Of a stretch of 5,424 nucleotides of DNA, positions 1 through 5,424 are shown piece after piece. Positions within the stretch are counted from its first letter, which is position 1. The number at the start of each line of letters is the position of its first letter. Origin of the DNA: JBDSLU01 sp039916225 (GTDB lineage: Bacteria; Acidobacteriota; Vicinamibacteria; Vicinamibacterales; Vicinamibacteraceae); assembly GCA_039916225.1 (NCBI GenBank), contig JBDSLU010000406.1, positions 1-5,424 on the forward strand, written 5' to 3'. The notes beneath the pieces were generated by a model, which did not search any database, was not told the DNA's origin, and saw nothing but the letters and a program-made list of their open reading frames with translations. Both the position numbers and the translations under genes were made by a program.

Positions 1-639
1 GGTGCCCTCCCAGCTGTTGCTGGTGATGCTGAAGGCGCGGCCCAGGCCGCCGCAGGCGAGGATCAGCGCCTTGCACTGGATGACGTGGAAGCGCCCGCGC
101 TCGCGGTCGTAGGCGACCACGCCGGCAACGCGACCCTCGTCGAGCAACAGCGAGACGACGGTGTGCTCCATCAGCACCGTCGCGCCCTTGTGGATGGTGT
201 GGTCCTGAAGGGTCCGGATCAGCTCGAGGCCGGTGCGATCGCCGACGTGGGCCAGGCGCGGATAGCGATGGCCGCCGAAGTTGCGCTGCAGGATGCGGCC
301 GTCCGGCGTGCGGTCGAAGACGGCGCCGTAGCGCTCCAGCTCGCGGACGCGATCTGGCGCTTCCTTGGCGTGCAGTTCCGCCATCCGCCAGTTGTTGACG
401 TACTGGCCGCCGCGCATCGTGTCGGCGAAATGGACCATCCAATTGTCCCGATCGTCGACGTTGCCGAGCGCCGCGGCCATGCCGCCTTCGGCCATGACAG
501 TGTGGGCCTTGCCGAGGAGCGACTTGCAGATCACGCCGACCGAGACACCGGCATCAGCCGCCTCGATCACCGCCCGCAGGCCGGCGCCGCCGGCTCCCAC
601 GACGAGGACGTCGAAGCTTTGCGTCGTCGAGACCCGCAT
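1..639 (-). CDS. sdhA: Succinate dehydrogenase flavoprotein subunit SdhA, N-terminal 213 residues (Sdh1-like; truncated by window edge)
   Basis: This is the FAD subunit of respiratory complex II, which oxidises succinate to fumarate and passes electrons to the iron-sulfur subunit on the cytoplasmic face of the membrane. Reading the minus strand gives an uninterrupted frame from ATG at 639 to the window edge. The dinucleotide-binding motif GAGGAG lies at residues 15-20, and the flavin-attachment segment HTVMAEGG at 46-53, where His46 matches the histidine that binds FAD covalently in this family. Further family blocks are DTMRGGQYVNNWRMAELHAKEAPDR starting near 73 (key residues GG, NNWRMAELH), FGGHRYPRLAHVGDRTG from 121, and LACGGLG near 194. 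The wording is closest to mycobacterial Sdh1 (Rv0248c) as I remember it. The substrate-binding and catalytic histidine/arginine residues lie in the missing part. The start overlaps the sdhC stop (TGATG), so the two genes are probably translationally coupled. A fumarate reductase role cannot be excluded from sequence alone. Confidence 0.96.
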   Translation of the reverse strand, partial: MRVSTTQSFDVLVVGAGGAGLRAVIEAADAGVSVGVICKSLLGKAHTVMAEGGMAAALGNVDDRDNWMVHFADTMRGGQYVNNWRMAELHAKEAPDRVRELERYGAVFDRTPDGRILQRNFGGHRYPRLAHVGDRTGLELIRTLQDHTIHKGATVLMEHTVVSLLLDEGRVAGVVAYDRERGRFHVIQCKALILACGGLGRAFSITSNSWEGT

Positions 640-1439
640 CAGAACAGTCTCCAGTCGGTGATCACGCCCATCGAACACAGTCGGACATAGAGATCGGAGA
701 GTCCGACGGACAACAGGCTGCACCAGGCCCAGAGCATGTGCTTACGGTTACAGACACTCACGCAGCGGTGGGCGCCCTTCCGGATCGGCTTGTTCGACAG
801 CACGTCACAGCCCCCGCCGACGACGTGGCGCAGCGAGTGGCAGCCGCCGACGTAGAGCCCCAGCAGCACGCCGTTGGCGGTGAGGATCAGCGCACCGAGC
901 CCGACGCCGAAGTGCTCGACGCCGGCCGCATCGGCCCACCAGAACGCCTTCCAGGCGTCGTAGAGCAGCACCACCAGTACCGCGAGCGTCAGGAAGAGGA
1001 CGTAGCGGTGCGCGTTCTGCAGGATCAGCGGAAAGCTGTGTTCGCCCCAGTAGCTCTTGCGCGGCTCACCCACCGCACACGACGGCGGATCGGCCCAGAA
1101 CGCCTTGTAGTAGGCGCCGCGGTAGTAGTAGCAGGTGAAGCGGAACCCGCCCGGGATCGGCAGGATCAGCAGCGCCGGCGACGCCGGCAGGAAGGCCGGC
1201 CACCAGCTCGGGAAGGGCCCGAACCAGGCGTGCGGCGAATTGCCGAAGATCTCCGGGGAGTAGAACGGCGACAGGTATGGCCCGAATGTGTAGTGCTCGC
1301 CCTGGAACGCGGCCCACGTCGCATAGACGATGAAGGTCGAGAAACCCAGAAACACCGCCAGCGGAGTTGCCCACCACGTGTCGCGGCGTTCGGTCTGCCC
1401 GAACCCGCGGACCACCGTGGTCGCGTGCGCATGCGACAT
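639..1439 (-). CDS. sdhC: Succinate dehydrogenase membrane anchor SdhC, Sdh1 / type F (266 aa)
   Basis: Integral membrane anchor of complex II, carrying electrons from the iron-sulfur subunit to quinone. It is a single anchor protein of 266 aa, close to the size I recall for mycobacterial Rv0249c (about 273 aa), rather than a separate SdhC/SdhD pair. Hydrophobic segments lie near residues 25-44, 83-95, 140-162, 178-198 and 236-257, consistent with about five membrane helices. Recognisable blocks are CYYYRGAYYKAFWADPPSCA from Cys103, VGEPRKSYWGE from 123, QNAHRY at 141-146, GCHSLRHVVGG at 199-209 and SDLYVR at 248-253. In the published Mycobacterium smegmatis Sdh1 structure the anchor binds a Rieske-type [2Fe-2S] cluster; Cys121, Cys200, His201 and His205 are plausible ligands here, but that assignment is inference. 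I chose the ATG at 1439 because AAGGGG lies nine bases upstream and the protein then begins in typical fashion. The in-frame ATG at 1505 would add 22 unconserved-looking residues and overlaps a likely -10 element. Confidence 0.93.
   Translation of the reverse strand: MSHAHATTVVRGFGQTERRDTWWATPLAVFLGFSTFIVYATWAAFQGEHYTFGPYLSPFYSPEIFGNSPHAWFGPFPSWWPAFLPASPALLILPIPGGFRFTCYYYRGAYYKAFWADPPSCAVGEPRKSYWGEHSFPLILQNAHRYVLFLTLAVLVVLLYDAWKAFWWADAAGVEHFGVGLGALILTANGVLLGLYVGGCHSLRHVVGGGCDVLSNKPIRKGAHRCVSVCNRKHMLWAWCSLLSVGLSDLYVRLCSMGVITDWRLF
649..652 (-). promoter_or_regulatory. Ribosome binding site of sdhA, inside the end of sdhC
   Basis: On the minus strand a GGAG lies nine bases before the sdhA ATG at 639, within the last codons of sdhC. 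With the one-base stop/start overlap TGATG it supports this start and suggests that ribosomes finishing sdhC re-initiate on sdhA. Confidence 0.55.
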
Positions 1440-1448
1440 CGGCCCGTT

Positions 1449-1454
1449 CCCCTT
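1449..1454 (-). promoter_or_regulatory. Ribosome binding site of sdhC
   Basis: AAGGGG on the minus strand ends nine bases before the ATG at 1439. It is the best Shine-Dalgarno match near any candidate start and decides in favour of 1439 over the upstream in-frame ATG at 1505. Confidence 0.7.
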
Positions 1455-1476
1455 GTGTGAAACCCGTGTGAACGCC
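1455..1476. repeat. Two-copy 11-base tandem repeat in the sdhC leader
   Basis: Two adjacent 11-base units, GTGTGAAACCC and GTGTGAACGCC, match at nine of eleven positions (minus strand core TTCACAC). Eleven bases is about one helical turn, so both copies would face the same side of the DNA, as in direct-repeat operators. The repeat lies immediately upstream of the sdhC Shine-Dalgarno and downstream of the possible sdh promoter, so a bound protein could block the operon. No known operator is recognised and chance is possible. Confidence 0.4.
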
Positions 1477-1500
1477 CGTTCTGACCCGTTGAGTGCCGAT

Positions 1501-1530
1501 ACCATACAGGCCGGTGCGCGGCTTGCGCAA
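1501..1530 (-). promoter_or_regulatory. Possible sigma70-type promoter for the sdhCA operon
   Basis: Reading the minus strand, TTGCGC (1530-1525) is followed after 18 bases by TATGGT (1506-1501), a fair -35/-10 pair. Transcription would start near 1494, leaving about 55 untranslated bases before the sdhC ATG. This is a weak consensus match in very GC-rich DNA and is unproven. It is the only AT-containing promoter-like pair I see in the divergent gap. Confidence 0.3.
1523..1530. promoter_or_regulatory. TTGCGCAA palindrome in the divergent intergenic region
   Basis: A perfect 8-base palindrome sits between sdhC and the araC-like gene and covers the candidate -35 of sdhC. It could be a small operator or a -35 element usable in both directions. 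Its shortness makes chance plausible. Confidence 0.2.
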
Positions 1531-1564
1531 CCGCACGCACCCGCCGACCCCGCCAGCGCGTAGC

Positions 1565-2419
1565 ATGGACGCTGTGTCCTGCGTCACCCATCGCGTCGAC
1601 GGCGAGCTGGGCTGCTGGACGGCGGTCGAGTGGCGGCCCGACCACCTCCGCGGCGTGGTGGAGCGGCTGTGGCACTTCACCGGCCGCACCGCGCATCCGC
1701 GCGAGCGGGTGCTCCCGACGGGCCTGCTCCAAGTCGTCGTCCACCTCGGCGAGCGCTATGGCGTGGTGCGTGACGACGGGATCGCGCGTTGTCCGGCAGT
1801 CGGGATGAGCGGGCAGCAGACGCAGCCGTTCGTCATCCAGGCGCCGCACAGTGCCTCGACCGTCCTCGGCATCGAGTTCACGCCGGCCGGTGCCTATCGG
1901 CTGCTGCGGCGGCCGCTCGACGCGCTCGCCGGCCAGGACGTCGACCTCGGCGATCTGGTCGGGCGCGATGCCACCAGCCTGGCCGATCGCTGCGACGCCG
2001 TGTCGCAGGACGCGAGCGCGTGCCTGGCGGAGGCGGCCTCGTGGATTGAGACGCGCCTTGGCCCGCCGGAGGCCCTGGACCCGGCGATCGCCTGGATCGC
2101 CGGACGGATCCGCGGCCGGCGCGGCAACGTGGCGATCGGCGTGCTGCGCGATGCGGCCGGCCTCACCGCGGCACGCCTTTCCGCTGGCTTCCGAGCCCAG
2201 GTCGGCATCACGGCGAAGACCTACGCCCGCATCCACCGATTCCACCACGCCGCGGCCCGGCTGCGCACCGGGGCGTCGCCGCTGACGGTCGCCCTCGACG
2301 CCGGCTATTATGATCAGCCGCACCTGAACGCCGAGTTCCGCGAGCTGAGCGGGCTGACGCCGGCCGCGTTCGCCGCCAGCCTCGGCTACGAGACCGGCGT
2401 CAACGTGCCCGAGCGGTAG
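1565..2419 (+). CDS. AraC-family transcriptional regulator with DUF6597-like N-terminal domain (284 aa)
   Basis: Predicted cytoplasmic DNA-binding regulator. Residues about 15-135 look like the DUF6597 sensing domain often found in such proteins, with the typical VVERLWHFTG (31-40), LPTGLLQVVVHLG (50-62) and GIEFTPAGAYRLL (102-114). The C-terminal AraC module holds two helix-turn-helix units: the first around 187-229 (VLRDAAGLTAARLSAGFRAQVG core) and the second around 238-269, with the strongly conserved pattern ALDAGYYDQPHLNAEFRELSGLTPAAF-like (key residues GYYDQPHL, EFR, GLTP). The ligand and target genes are unknown. It is transcribed divergently from sdhC and precedes a VOC gene on the same strand by 195 bases, either of which could be a target. 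The ATG at 1565 is preferred because family similarity begins soon after it, but no good Shine-Dalgarno precedes it. Alternative in-frame GTG starts at 1493 and 1514 exist, and a leaderless transcript is possible. Confidence 0.9.
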   Translation: MDAVSCVTHRVDGELGCWTAVEWRPDHLRGVVERLWHFTGRTAHPRERVLPTGLLQVVVHLGERYGVVRDDGIARCPAVGMSGQQTQPFVIQAPHSASTVLGIEFTPAGAYRLLRRPLDALAGQDVDLGDLVGRDATSLADRCDAVSQDASACLAEAASWIETRLGPPEALDPAIAWIAGRIRGRRGNVAIGVLRDAAGLTAARLSAGFRAQVGITAKTYARIHRFHHAAARLRTGASPLTVALDAGYYDQPHLNAEFRELSGLTPAAFAASLGYETGVNVPER

Positions 2420-2445
2420 CCAGGATCGGCGATGCGCCGCGGGCA

Positions 2446-2486
2446 GACCTCGAGGGCGAGGTCCGAAGGACCGGAGCCCTGAGGCT
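2446..2486. repeat. Cluster of three small inverted repeats after the araC-like gene
   Basis: Three perfect inverted repeats lie nearly end to end: GACCTCG/CGAGGTC (2446-2452 with 2457-2463, four-base loop), GGTCC/GGACC (2460-2464 with 2468-2472, GAA loop) and AGCC/GGCT (2475-2478 with 2483-2486, four-base loop). The first two share bases 2460-2463, so they cannot form together. The cluster starts 27 bases after the regulator's stop codon. It could be part of its transcription end, a dispersed REP-like element, or chance in GC-rich DNA. No U-tract follows. Confidence 0.4.
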
Positions 2487-2510
2487 AACTACGCGGCCGA
2501 CACCTGACGA

Positions 2511-2529
2511 GCCGCCCCGACGGGGCGGC
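2511..2529. terminator. GC hairpin in the araC-VOC spacer, terminator-like but without U-tract
   Basis: GCCGCCCC (2511-2518) and GGGGCGGC (2522-2529) form a perfect 8-base-pair, all-GC stem with a three-base GAC loop. It would be very stable and sits about 92 bases after the araC-like stop and 85 before the VOC start, a sensible place to separate two transcripts. The following bases (GAGGATGG) are not a T-run, so intrinsic termination would be atypical. The TTTT at 2558-2561 is too distant to serve. Confidence 0.35.
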
Positions 2530-2603
2530 GAGGATGGTGGGGGCGGCGGGAGTTGAATTTTCTTCCAAGACCCGGCGCCCGGCCGGTCGCTAGTCTGGTG
2601 GGC

Positions 2604-2608
2604 AGGAG
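2604..2608 (+). promoter_or_regulatory. Ribosome binding site of the VOC gene
   Basis: AGGAG lies six bases before the ATG at 2615, a near-ideal Shine-Dalgarno that fixes this start. Upstream, TTGAAT at 2553-2558 resembles a -35 but no well-spaced -10 follows, so no promoter is called. Confidence 0.75.
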
Positions 2609-2614
2609 AACGCC

Positions 2615-3055
2615 ATGACCCAGACCGCTTCCACCGCCACATCGCACGCCCCGGCCGGCCACCACACCGCCACGCCCTACGTCATCGTCTCGGACGCCCG
2701 GGCCGCCATCGACTTCTACACCCGCGCCTTCGGGGCCGTGCAGACCTCGCTCAGCGTCGACGACACCGGCAAGGTCCGCCACGCCGAGGTCCGCATCGGC
2801 GACTCGCCGATCATGCTGGCCGAGCATTTCGAGTTCCGCGGCGTGTCGGCGAAGAGCCCGAATGCCGGCGGCGGCTCGAGCATGCACGTGTATCTCTACG
2901 TGCCGGGCGTCGACGCGCTGTTCGCCCAGGCCATCGCGGCGGGAGCGCGCGAGGTGATGCCGGTCGCCGACCAGGCCTACGGCGATCGGTCAGGGGGGGT
3001 CGTCGACCCGTTCGGCCACGTATGGTGGATCGCCACCCACACCGGCGTGCGCTGA
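2615..3055 (+). CDS. VOC-superfamily protein, PhnB-like (glyoxalase/bleomycin-resistance fold), 146 aa
   Basis: Small cytoplasmic protein of the vicinal oxygen chelate superfamily, with paired beta-alpha-beta-beta-beta modules. After a short polar N-terminal stretch (1-18), the first module opens with TPYVIVSDARAAIDFYTRAFGA (from 20), the typical PhnB-like start with Asp33-Phe34-Tyr35. RHAEVRIGDSPIMLAEH (55-71) and MHVYLYVPGVDALFAQAIAAGA (90-111) follow, and the signature GDRSGGVVDPFGHVWWIATH ends it (123-142). His56, Glu70 and His91 occupy places where such folds often bind metal, but PhnB-like members are frequently of unknown activity, so no reaction is claimed. The length is normal for the family. 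A strong AGGAG precedes the start. It follows the araC-like regulator on the same strand and converges with the permease gene 18 bases downstream. The gene contains a run of seven G (2993-2999); the frame stays open through it and the protein reads normally. Confidence 0.92.
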   Translation: MTQTASTATSHAPAGHHTATPYVIVSDARAAIDFYTRAFGAVQTSLSVDDTGKVRHAEVRIGDSPIMLAEHFEFRGVSAKSPNAGGGSSMHVYLYVPGVDALFAQAIAAGAREVMPVADQAYGDRSGGVVDPFGHVWWIATHTGVR

Positions 3056-3073
3056 GGAGCGCGGCGCCGACGC

Positions 3074-5424
3074 CTACTCGTCCCTCAGCGCCGTCATTGG
3101 GTCGACGCGGGCGGCGCGGCGAGCCGGGAACAGGCTGGCGGTGAGCGCGACCAGCGACAGCCCGCCGACCGCCGCGATCATCGTCGCCGGGTCGCTCGGC
3201 TCGAGCCCGAAGAGCAGCGTGCGTGCCGAGTTGGTGAGGAGCAGCGAAAGCACCACGCCGACGCCGACCCCGCCGGCGACGAGCAGCCCACTCTCGCGGA
3301 CCACCGACGCGGCGATCGCCGACCGCGTCGCGCCGAGCGCGAGTCGGATGCCGATCTCGCGCCGCCGCCGCTCCACGGCGTAGGCAATGACGCCGTGCAG
3401 TCCGACGGCGGCGAGGACGGCGGCCAGGAGGCCGAACAGCGCCGACAGCATCGCCAGGGCGCGATCGCGCAGCAGCGTGTCGTCGATGGCGGCGTCGAGC
3501 GGACGGAAGACGAAGCGGAGGCGTCCGTCGACACGGAGCAGGGCGGCGCGCACGGACTCGGTCAGAGCGCGCGCCGGCACGTTGGCGCGCACCAGCCAGC
3601 TCGCGCCGGGGTCATGCTGCGCGAGCGCGAGGTAGACGACCGGCGCCGGCGTCTCGCGCACCCGGCGGTATTTCGCGTCCCGCACCACGCCGACGATCTC
3701 GTAGCGGGTCTCGGGCCGGGTTGGCGTCGCCTCGATCCAGAACTGCCGGCCGATCGGGCTCGCGCCGGGGGCGAAGCTCCGGGCAAACGTCTCGTTGACG
3801 AGCGCGACCTTCGGCGCCTCCGGTCCATCGGTGCCGGCCACGTCGCGGCCGGCGACGAGGCGCATGTCCAGCGTCTCGAGGTAGCCGGGCGAGATCCGGC
3901 TGAAGAACGCGTCCTGTCCGTCGGCGCGCGCGGCGCCATCGCGCCAGACACGGTTGTTGGTCGTGTTGCCGCTGAGCGGCACGACATTGGTCTGTGAGAC
4001 CGCCACCACGCCGGGAACCGCGGCAAGGCTCTCGGCGAGCGCCTTCCGCAGCGCCGTCGCAGCCTCGGGCGATGGCTGTGGACCGGGCAGTCCGGCGTCG
4101 ACGACGAGGACGCCCCGCCGATCGAACCCGAGCGGCTCGGTCACGAGATTCTGGAAACTGCGCGCAAAAAGCAACGCGCCCACGACGAGGACCAGCGACA
4201 CGGCGACCTGCGCGACGATCAGGCCGCGGCGCAGCGTCACGCCGCCGGCATCCTCGGACGCGCCGCGCGGCGCTGCCCGCATCGCTTCGCCCGGCTGGCG
4301 CCGGGTGGCGCGGAGCGCCGGCGCCAGCCCCAGCAGGAGGCACGTCGAAACGGCCGCGATCGCCACGAAGGCAAGGACGCGCCAGTCCGTTTCCAGCGTC
4401 AGCGCGATCGGCCGCTCGCTGCTGCCGATCAGGCGGACCAAGGCGCGGCTGGTCAGCTGCGCGACGACCAGCGCCCCGACCGCGCTGGCTCCGACGATCA
4501 CCACGCTCTCGGCGAGGAGCTGCGACACGAGCCGCCCCCGTGACGCACCGATCGCCAGGCGGAGCGAGAGCTCGCGCCGGCGCACGGCGCCCCGCGCCAG
4601 CATCAGGTTGGTGAGGTTGGTGCAGGCGATGAGCAGCACCAGCGCCGTCATCGCAAGCAGCAGTGTCAGTGGTGTCTCGTACTCCTCGCGCAGCCCCGAG
4701 CGCCCGGTGGCGGCGCGCATCGCCTCGAGACCGGAGCCGAGGTAATCGGGCACGCTCACGGCCGGGTAGTCCGCCTGCAGCGTCGCCTTGAAGATGGCCG
4801 GGGCCAGTGTGCGGATGTGCGCGTCGGCGCGCTCGACGGTCCAGTCCGGTCGCAGCCGACCCATGACGGTCAGCCACCAGGTCGTGCCGCTCTCGAGCAT
4901 CCGCTGCCCCGGGCGCAGGGCGTCGATGGCGCACACCGGCACCGCCACGTCGAAGCGCCGGCCCACCTGCAGGCCGGTGAACCCCGCCGGCGCGACGCCG
5001 ACGATCGGCACCGTCCGCGCGTCGACGTTCAGCGTCCGGCCGATGGCGGCCGGGCTGCCGCCGAACTCGCGCTGCCAGAAGTCGTGGCTGATCACGGCGC
5101 CGGTGAGACCGCAGCCGCGGCGATCGTCCGCCGGCCCGAACAGCCGGCCGGCCGCTGGCGCAAGCCCGAGCACCGGAAAGAACTCACCGCTCACGAACAG
5201 GCCGGACACGGTGCGGACCTCGCCGACCGGGGCCAGGTTGAAGTCGTCGTCGGCCCAGGCGAAGGCGTCGAACGCCTGCTGGCGCGTGCGCAGCGCCTCC
5301 CAGAGACCATTGGTCACCGACGGGTAGCGGTAGATGGCCCCACGCGCCTTGTCGAGGTCGCGATCCGGCAAGCGGACTTCGACGAGCTCGTGCGCCCGCG
5401 CCACCGGCAGCGGGCGCAGCACCA
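3074..5424 (-). CDS. ADOP-type ABC transporter permease (duplicated MacB/FtsX), N-terminus cut by window edge
   Basis: Inner-membrane permease built of two MacB-periplasmic-core plus FtsX halves in one chain. Counting from the GTG at 5422 (782 residues visible), the first periplasmic core spans about 10-235, including GLFVSGEFFPVLGLAPAAGR from 74. Membrane segments lie near 252-272, 303-330 and 348-368, then 401-420 starts the second half. A second core spans about 435-640 (GYLETLDMRLVAGRDV near 513), with the final three helices near 655-680, 708-733 and 745-770. The cytoplasmic motifs RRRELSLRLAIGASRGRL (281 on) and ERRRREIGIRLALGATR (684 on), and the ending FPARRAARVDPMTALRDE, are diagnostic. 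The first residues LRPLPV normally follow an N-terminal membrane helix, so the true start lies upstream of the window; the GTG at 5422 is probably an internal valine. ADOP proteins are called 'orphan' because a partner ATPase is usually not encoded alongside; none is visible here. The substrate is unknown. MacB-like mechanotransmission or efflux is an inference from the family. Confidence 0.93.
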   Translation of the reverse strand, partial: VLRPLPVARAHELVEVRLPDRDLDKARGAIYRYPSVTNGLWEALRTRQQAFDAFAWADDDFNLAPVGEVRTVSGLFVSGEFFPVLGLAPAAGRLFGPADDRRGCGLTGAVISHDFWQREFGGSPAAIGRTLNVDARTVPIVGVAPAGFTGLQVGRRFDVAVPVCAIDALRPGQRMLESGTTWWLTVMGRLRPDWTVERADAHIRTLAPAIFKATLQADYPAVSVPDYLGSGLEAMRAATGRSGLREEYETPLTLLLAMTALVLLIACTNLTNLMLARGAVRRRELSLRLAIGASRGRLVSQLLAESVVIVGASAVGALVVAQLTSRALVRLIGSSERPIALTLETDWRVLAFVAIAAVSTCLLLGLAPALRATRRQPGEAMRAAPRGASEDAGGVTLRRGLIVAQVAVSLVLVVGALLFARSFQNLVTEPLGFDRRGVLVVDAGLPGPQPSPEAATALRKALAESLAAVPGVVAVSQTNVVPLSGNTTNNRVWRDGAARADGQDAFFSRISPGYLETLDMRLVAGRDVAGTDGPEAPKVALVNETFARSFAPGASPIGRQFWIEATPTRPETRYEIVGVVRDAKYRRVRETPAPVVYLALAQHDPGASWLVRANVPARALTESVRAALLRVDGRLRFVFRPLDAAIDDTLLRDRALAMLSALFGLLAAVLAAVGLHGVIAYAVERRRREIGIRLALGATRSAIAASVVRESGLLVAGGVGVGVVLSLLLTNSARTLLFGLEPSDPATMIAAVGGLSLVALTASLFPARRAARVDPMTALRDE
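4293..4329. repeat. 12-base perfect inverted repeat inside the ADOP permease gene
   Basis: GGCTGGCGCCGG (4293-4304) and CCGGCGCCAGCC (4318-4329) are exact reverse complements with a 13-base loop. They lie in the coding sequence for the cytoplasmic linker after the third visible membrane helix (near LAPALRATRRQPGEA). The reading frame is undisturbed. A very stable mRNA hairpin is predicted; function is unknown and it may simply reflect alanine/arginine/proline codons in GC-rich DNA. Confidence 0.5.

Noticed and set aside
85..690. Plus-strand open frame of about 200 codons over sdhA
   Set aside because: The opposite strand encodes unmistakable SdhA motifs, including GAGGAG and HTVMAEGG.
738..1460. 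Long open frame on the plus strand opposite sdhC (about 240 codons)
   Set aside because: It is antisense to a clearly conserved SdhC. Its translation is a low-complexity mix of Arg, Glu, Gln and Val without family motifs, as expected from GC-rich codon bias.
1493..1564. Upstream GTG start adding 24 residues to the AraC-like protein
   Set aside because: The extra residues are proline/arginine-rich with no family likeness, there is no good Shine-Dalgarno, and the segment overlaps the likely sdhC promoter.
1166..2323. 385-codon open frame on the minus strand across the araC-like gene and sdhC
   Set aside because: It crosses two well-supported genes and their intergenic region, with arginine-rich, motif-free translation; a composition artefact.
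2400..2887. Minus-strand open frames over the araC-VOC spacer and the start of the VOC gene
   Set aside because: Their translations are repetitive (Pro, Ser, Gly or Arg runs) and oppose a conserved VOC gene with a strong ribosome binding site.
3056..3073. Possible bidirectional terminator between the convergent VOC and ADOP genes
   Set aside because: The 18-base gap holds only a GGCGCC palindrome with no usable stem or T-run, so no terminator can be supported.
3612..4934. 440-codon open frame on the minus strand in a second frame of the ADOP gene
   Set aside because: The protein would be dominated by Arg, Ala and Gly with no recognisable domain, while the overlapping ADOP frame is conserved throughout.

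Overview
The window is uniformly GC-rich bacterial chromosomal DNA with four protein genes, two of which run off the ends. The right-hand gene is an 'ADOP'-type duplicated MacB/FtsX permease, a family greatly expanded in Acidobacteriota and also found in Gemmatimonadota and some relatives. With the very high GC and a mycobacterial Sdh1-like succinate dehydrogenase, this suggests an acidobacterium, perhaps of the high-GC Vicinamibacteria. That placement is an inference from gene content and was not tested by any search.

Left part (1-1439, minus strand): the start of a succinate dehydrogenase operon. The one-piece membrane anchor SdhC (266 aa) comes first and overlaps the flavoprotein SdhA by one base (TGATG). 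SdhA is cut by the left window edge after 213 residues; the iron-sulfur subunit SdhB is expected beyond it. Both proteins resemble mycobacterial Sdh1 (Rv0248c/Rv0249c type, called type F), in which the anchor holds a Rieske-type [2Fe-2S] cluster within the membrane instead of heme. If the likeness holds, the complex passes electrons from succinate to the quinone pool.

Intergenic 1440-1564: a 125-base divergent control region between sdhC and an araC-like regulator. It holds a good ribosome binding site for sdhC, an 11-base tandem repeat, a possible sdh promoter and a TTGCGCAA palindrome.

Middle part (1565-3055, plus strand): an AraC-family regulator (DUF6597-like N-terminal part plus a C-terminal double helix-turn-helix), a 195-base spacer full of small inverted repeats, and a PhnB-like VOC (glyoxalase/bleomycin-resistance fold) protein with a clear Shine-Dalgarno. 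The two may be functionally linked, but no pathway can be named.

Right part (3074-5424, minus strand): the ADOP permease, convergent with the VOC gene across only 18 bases and lacking its N-terminus at the window edge. No ATPase gene is visible.

No tRNA, rRNA, CRISPR array, insertion sequence or phage gene is visible. All genes look intact and ordinary for such a genome. The most noteworthy items are the Sdh1/type F anchor, the repeats in its leader and the hairpin-rich spacer after the regulator.
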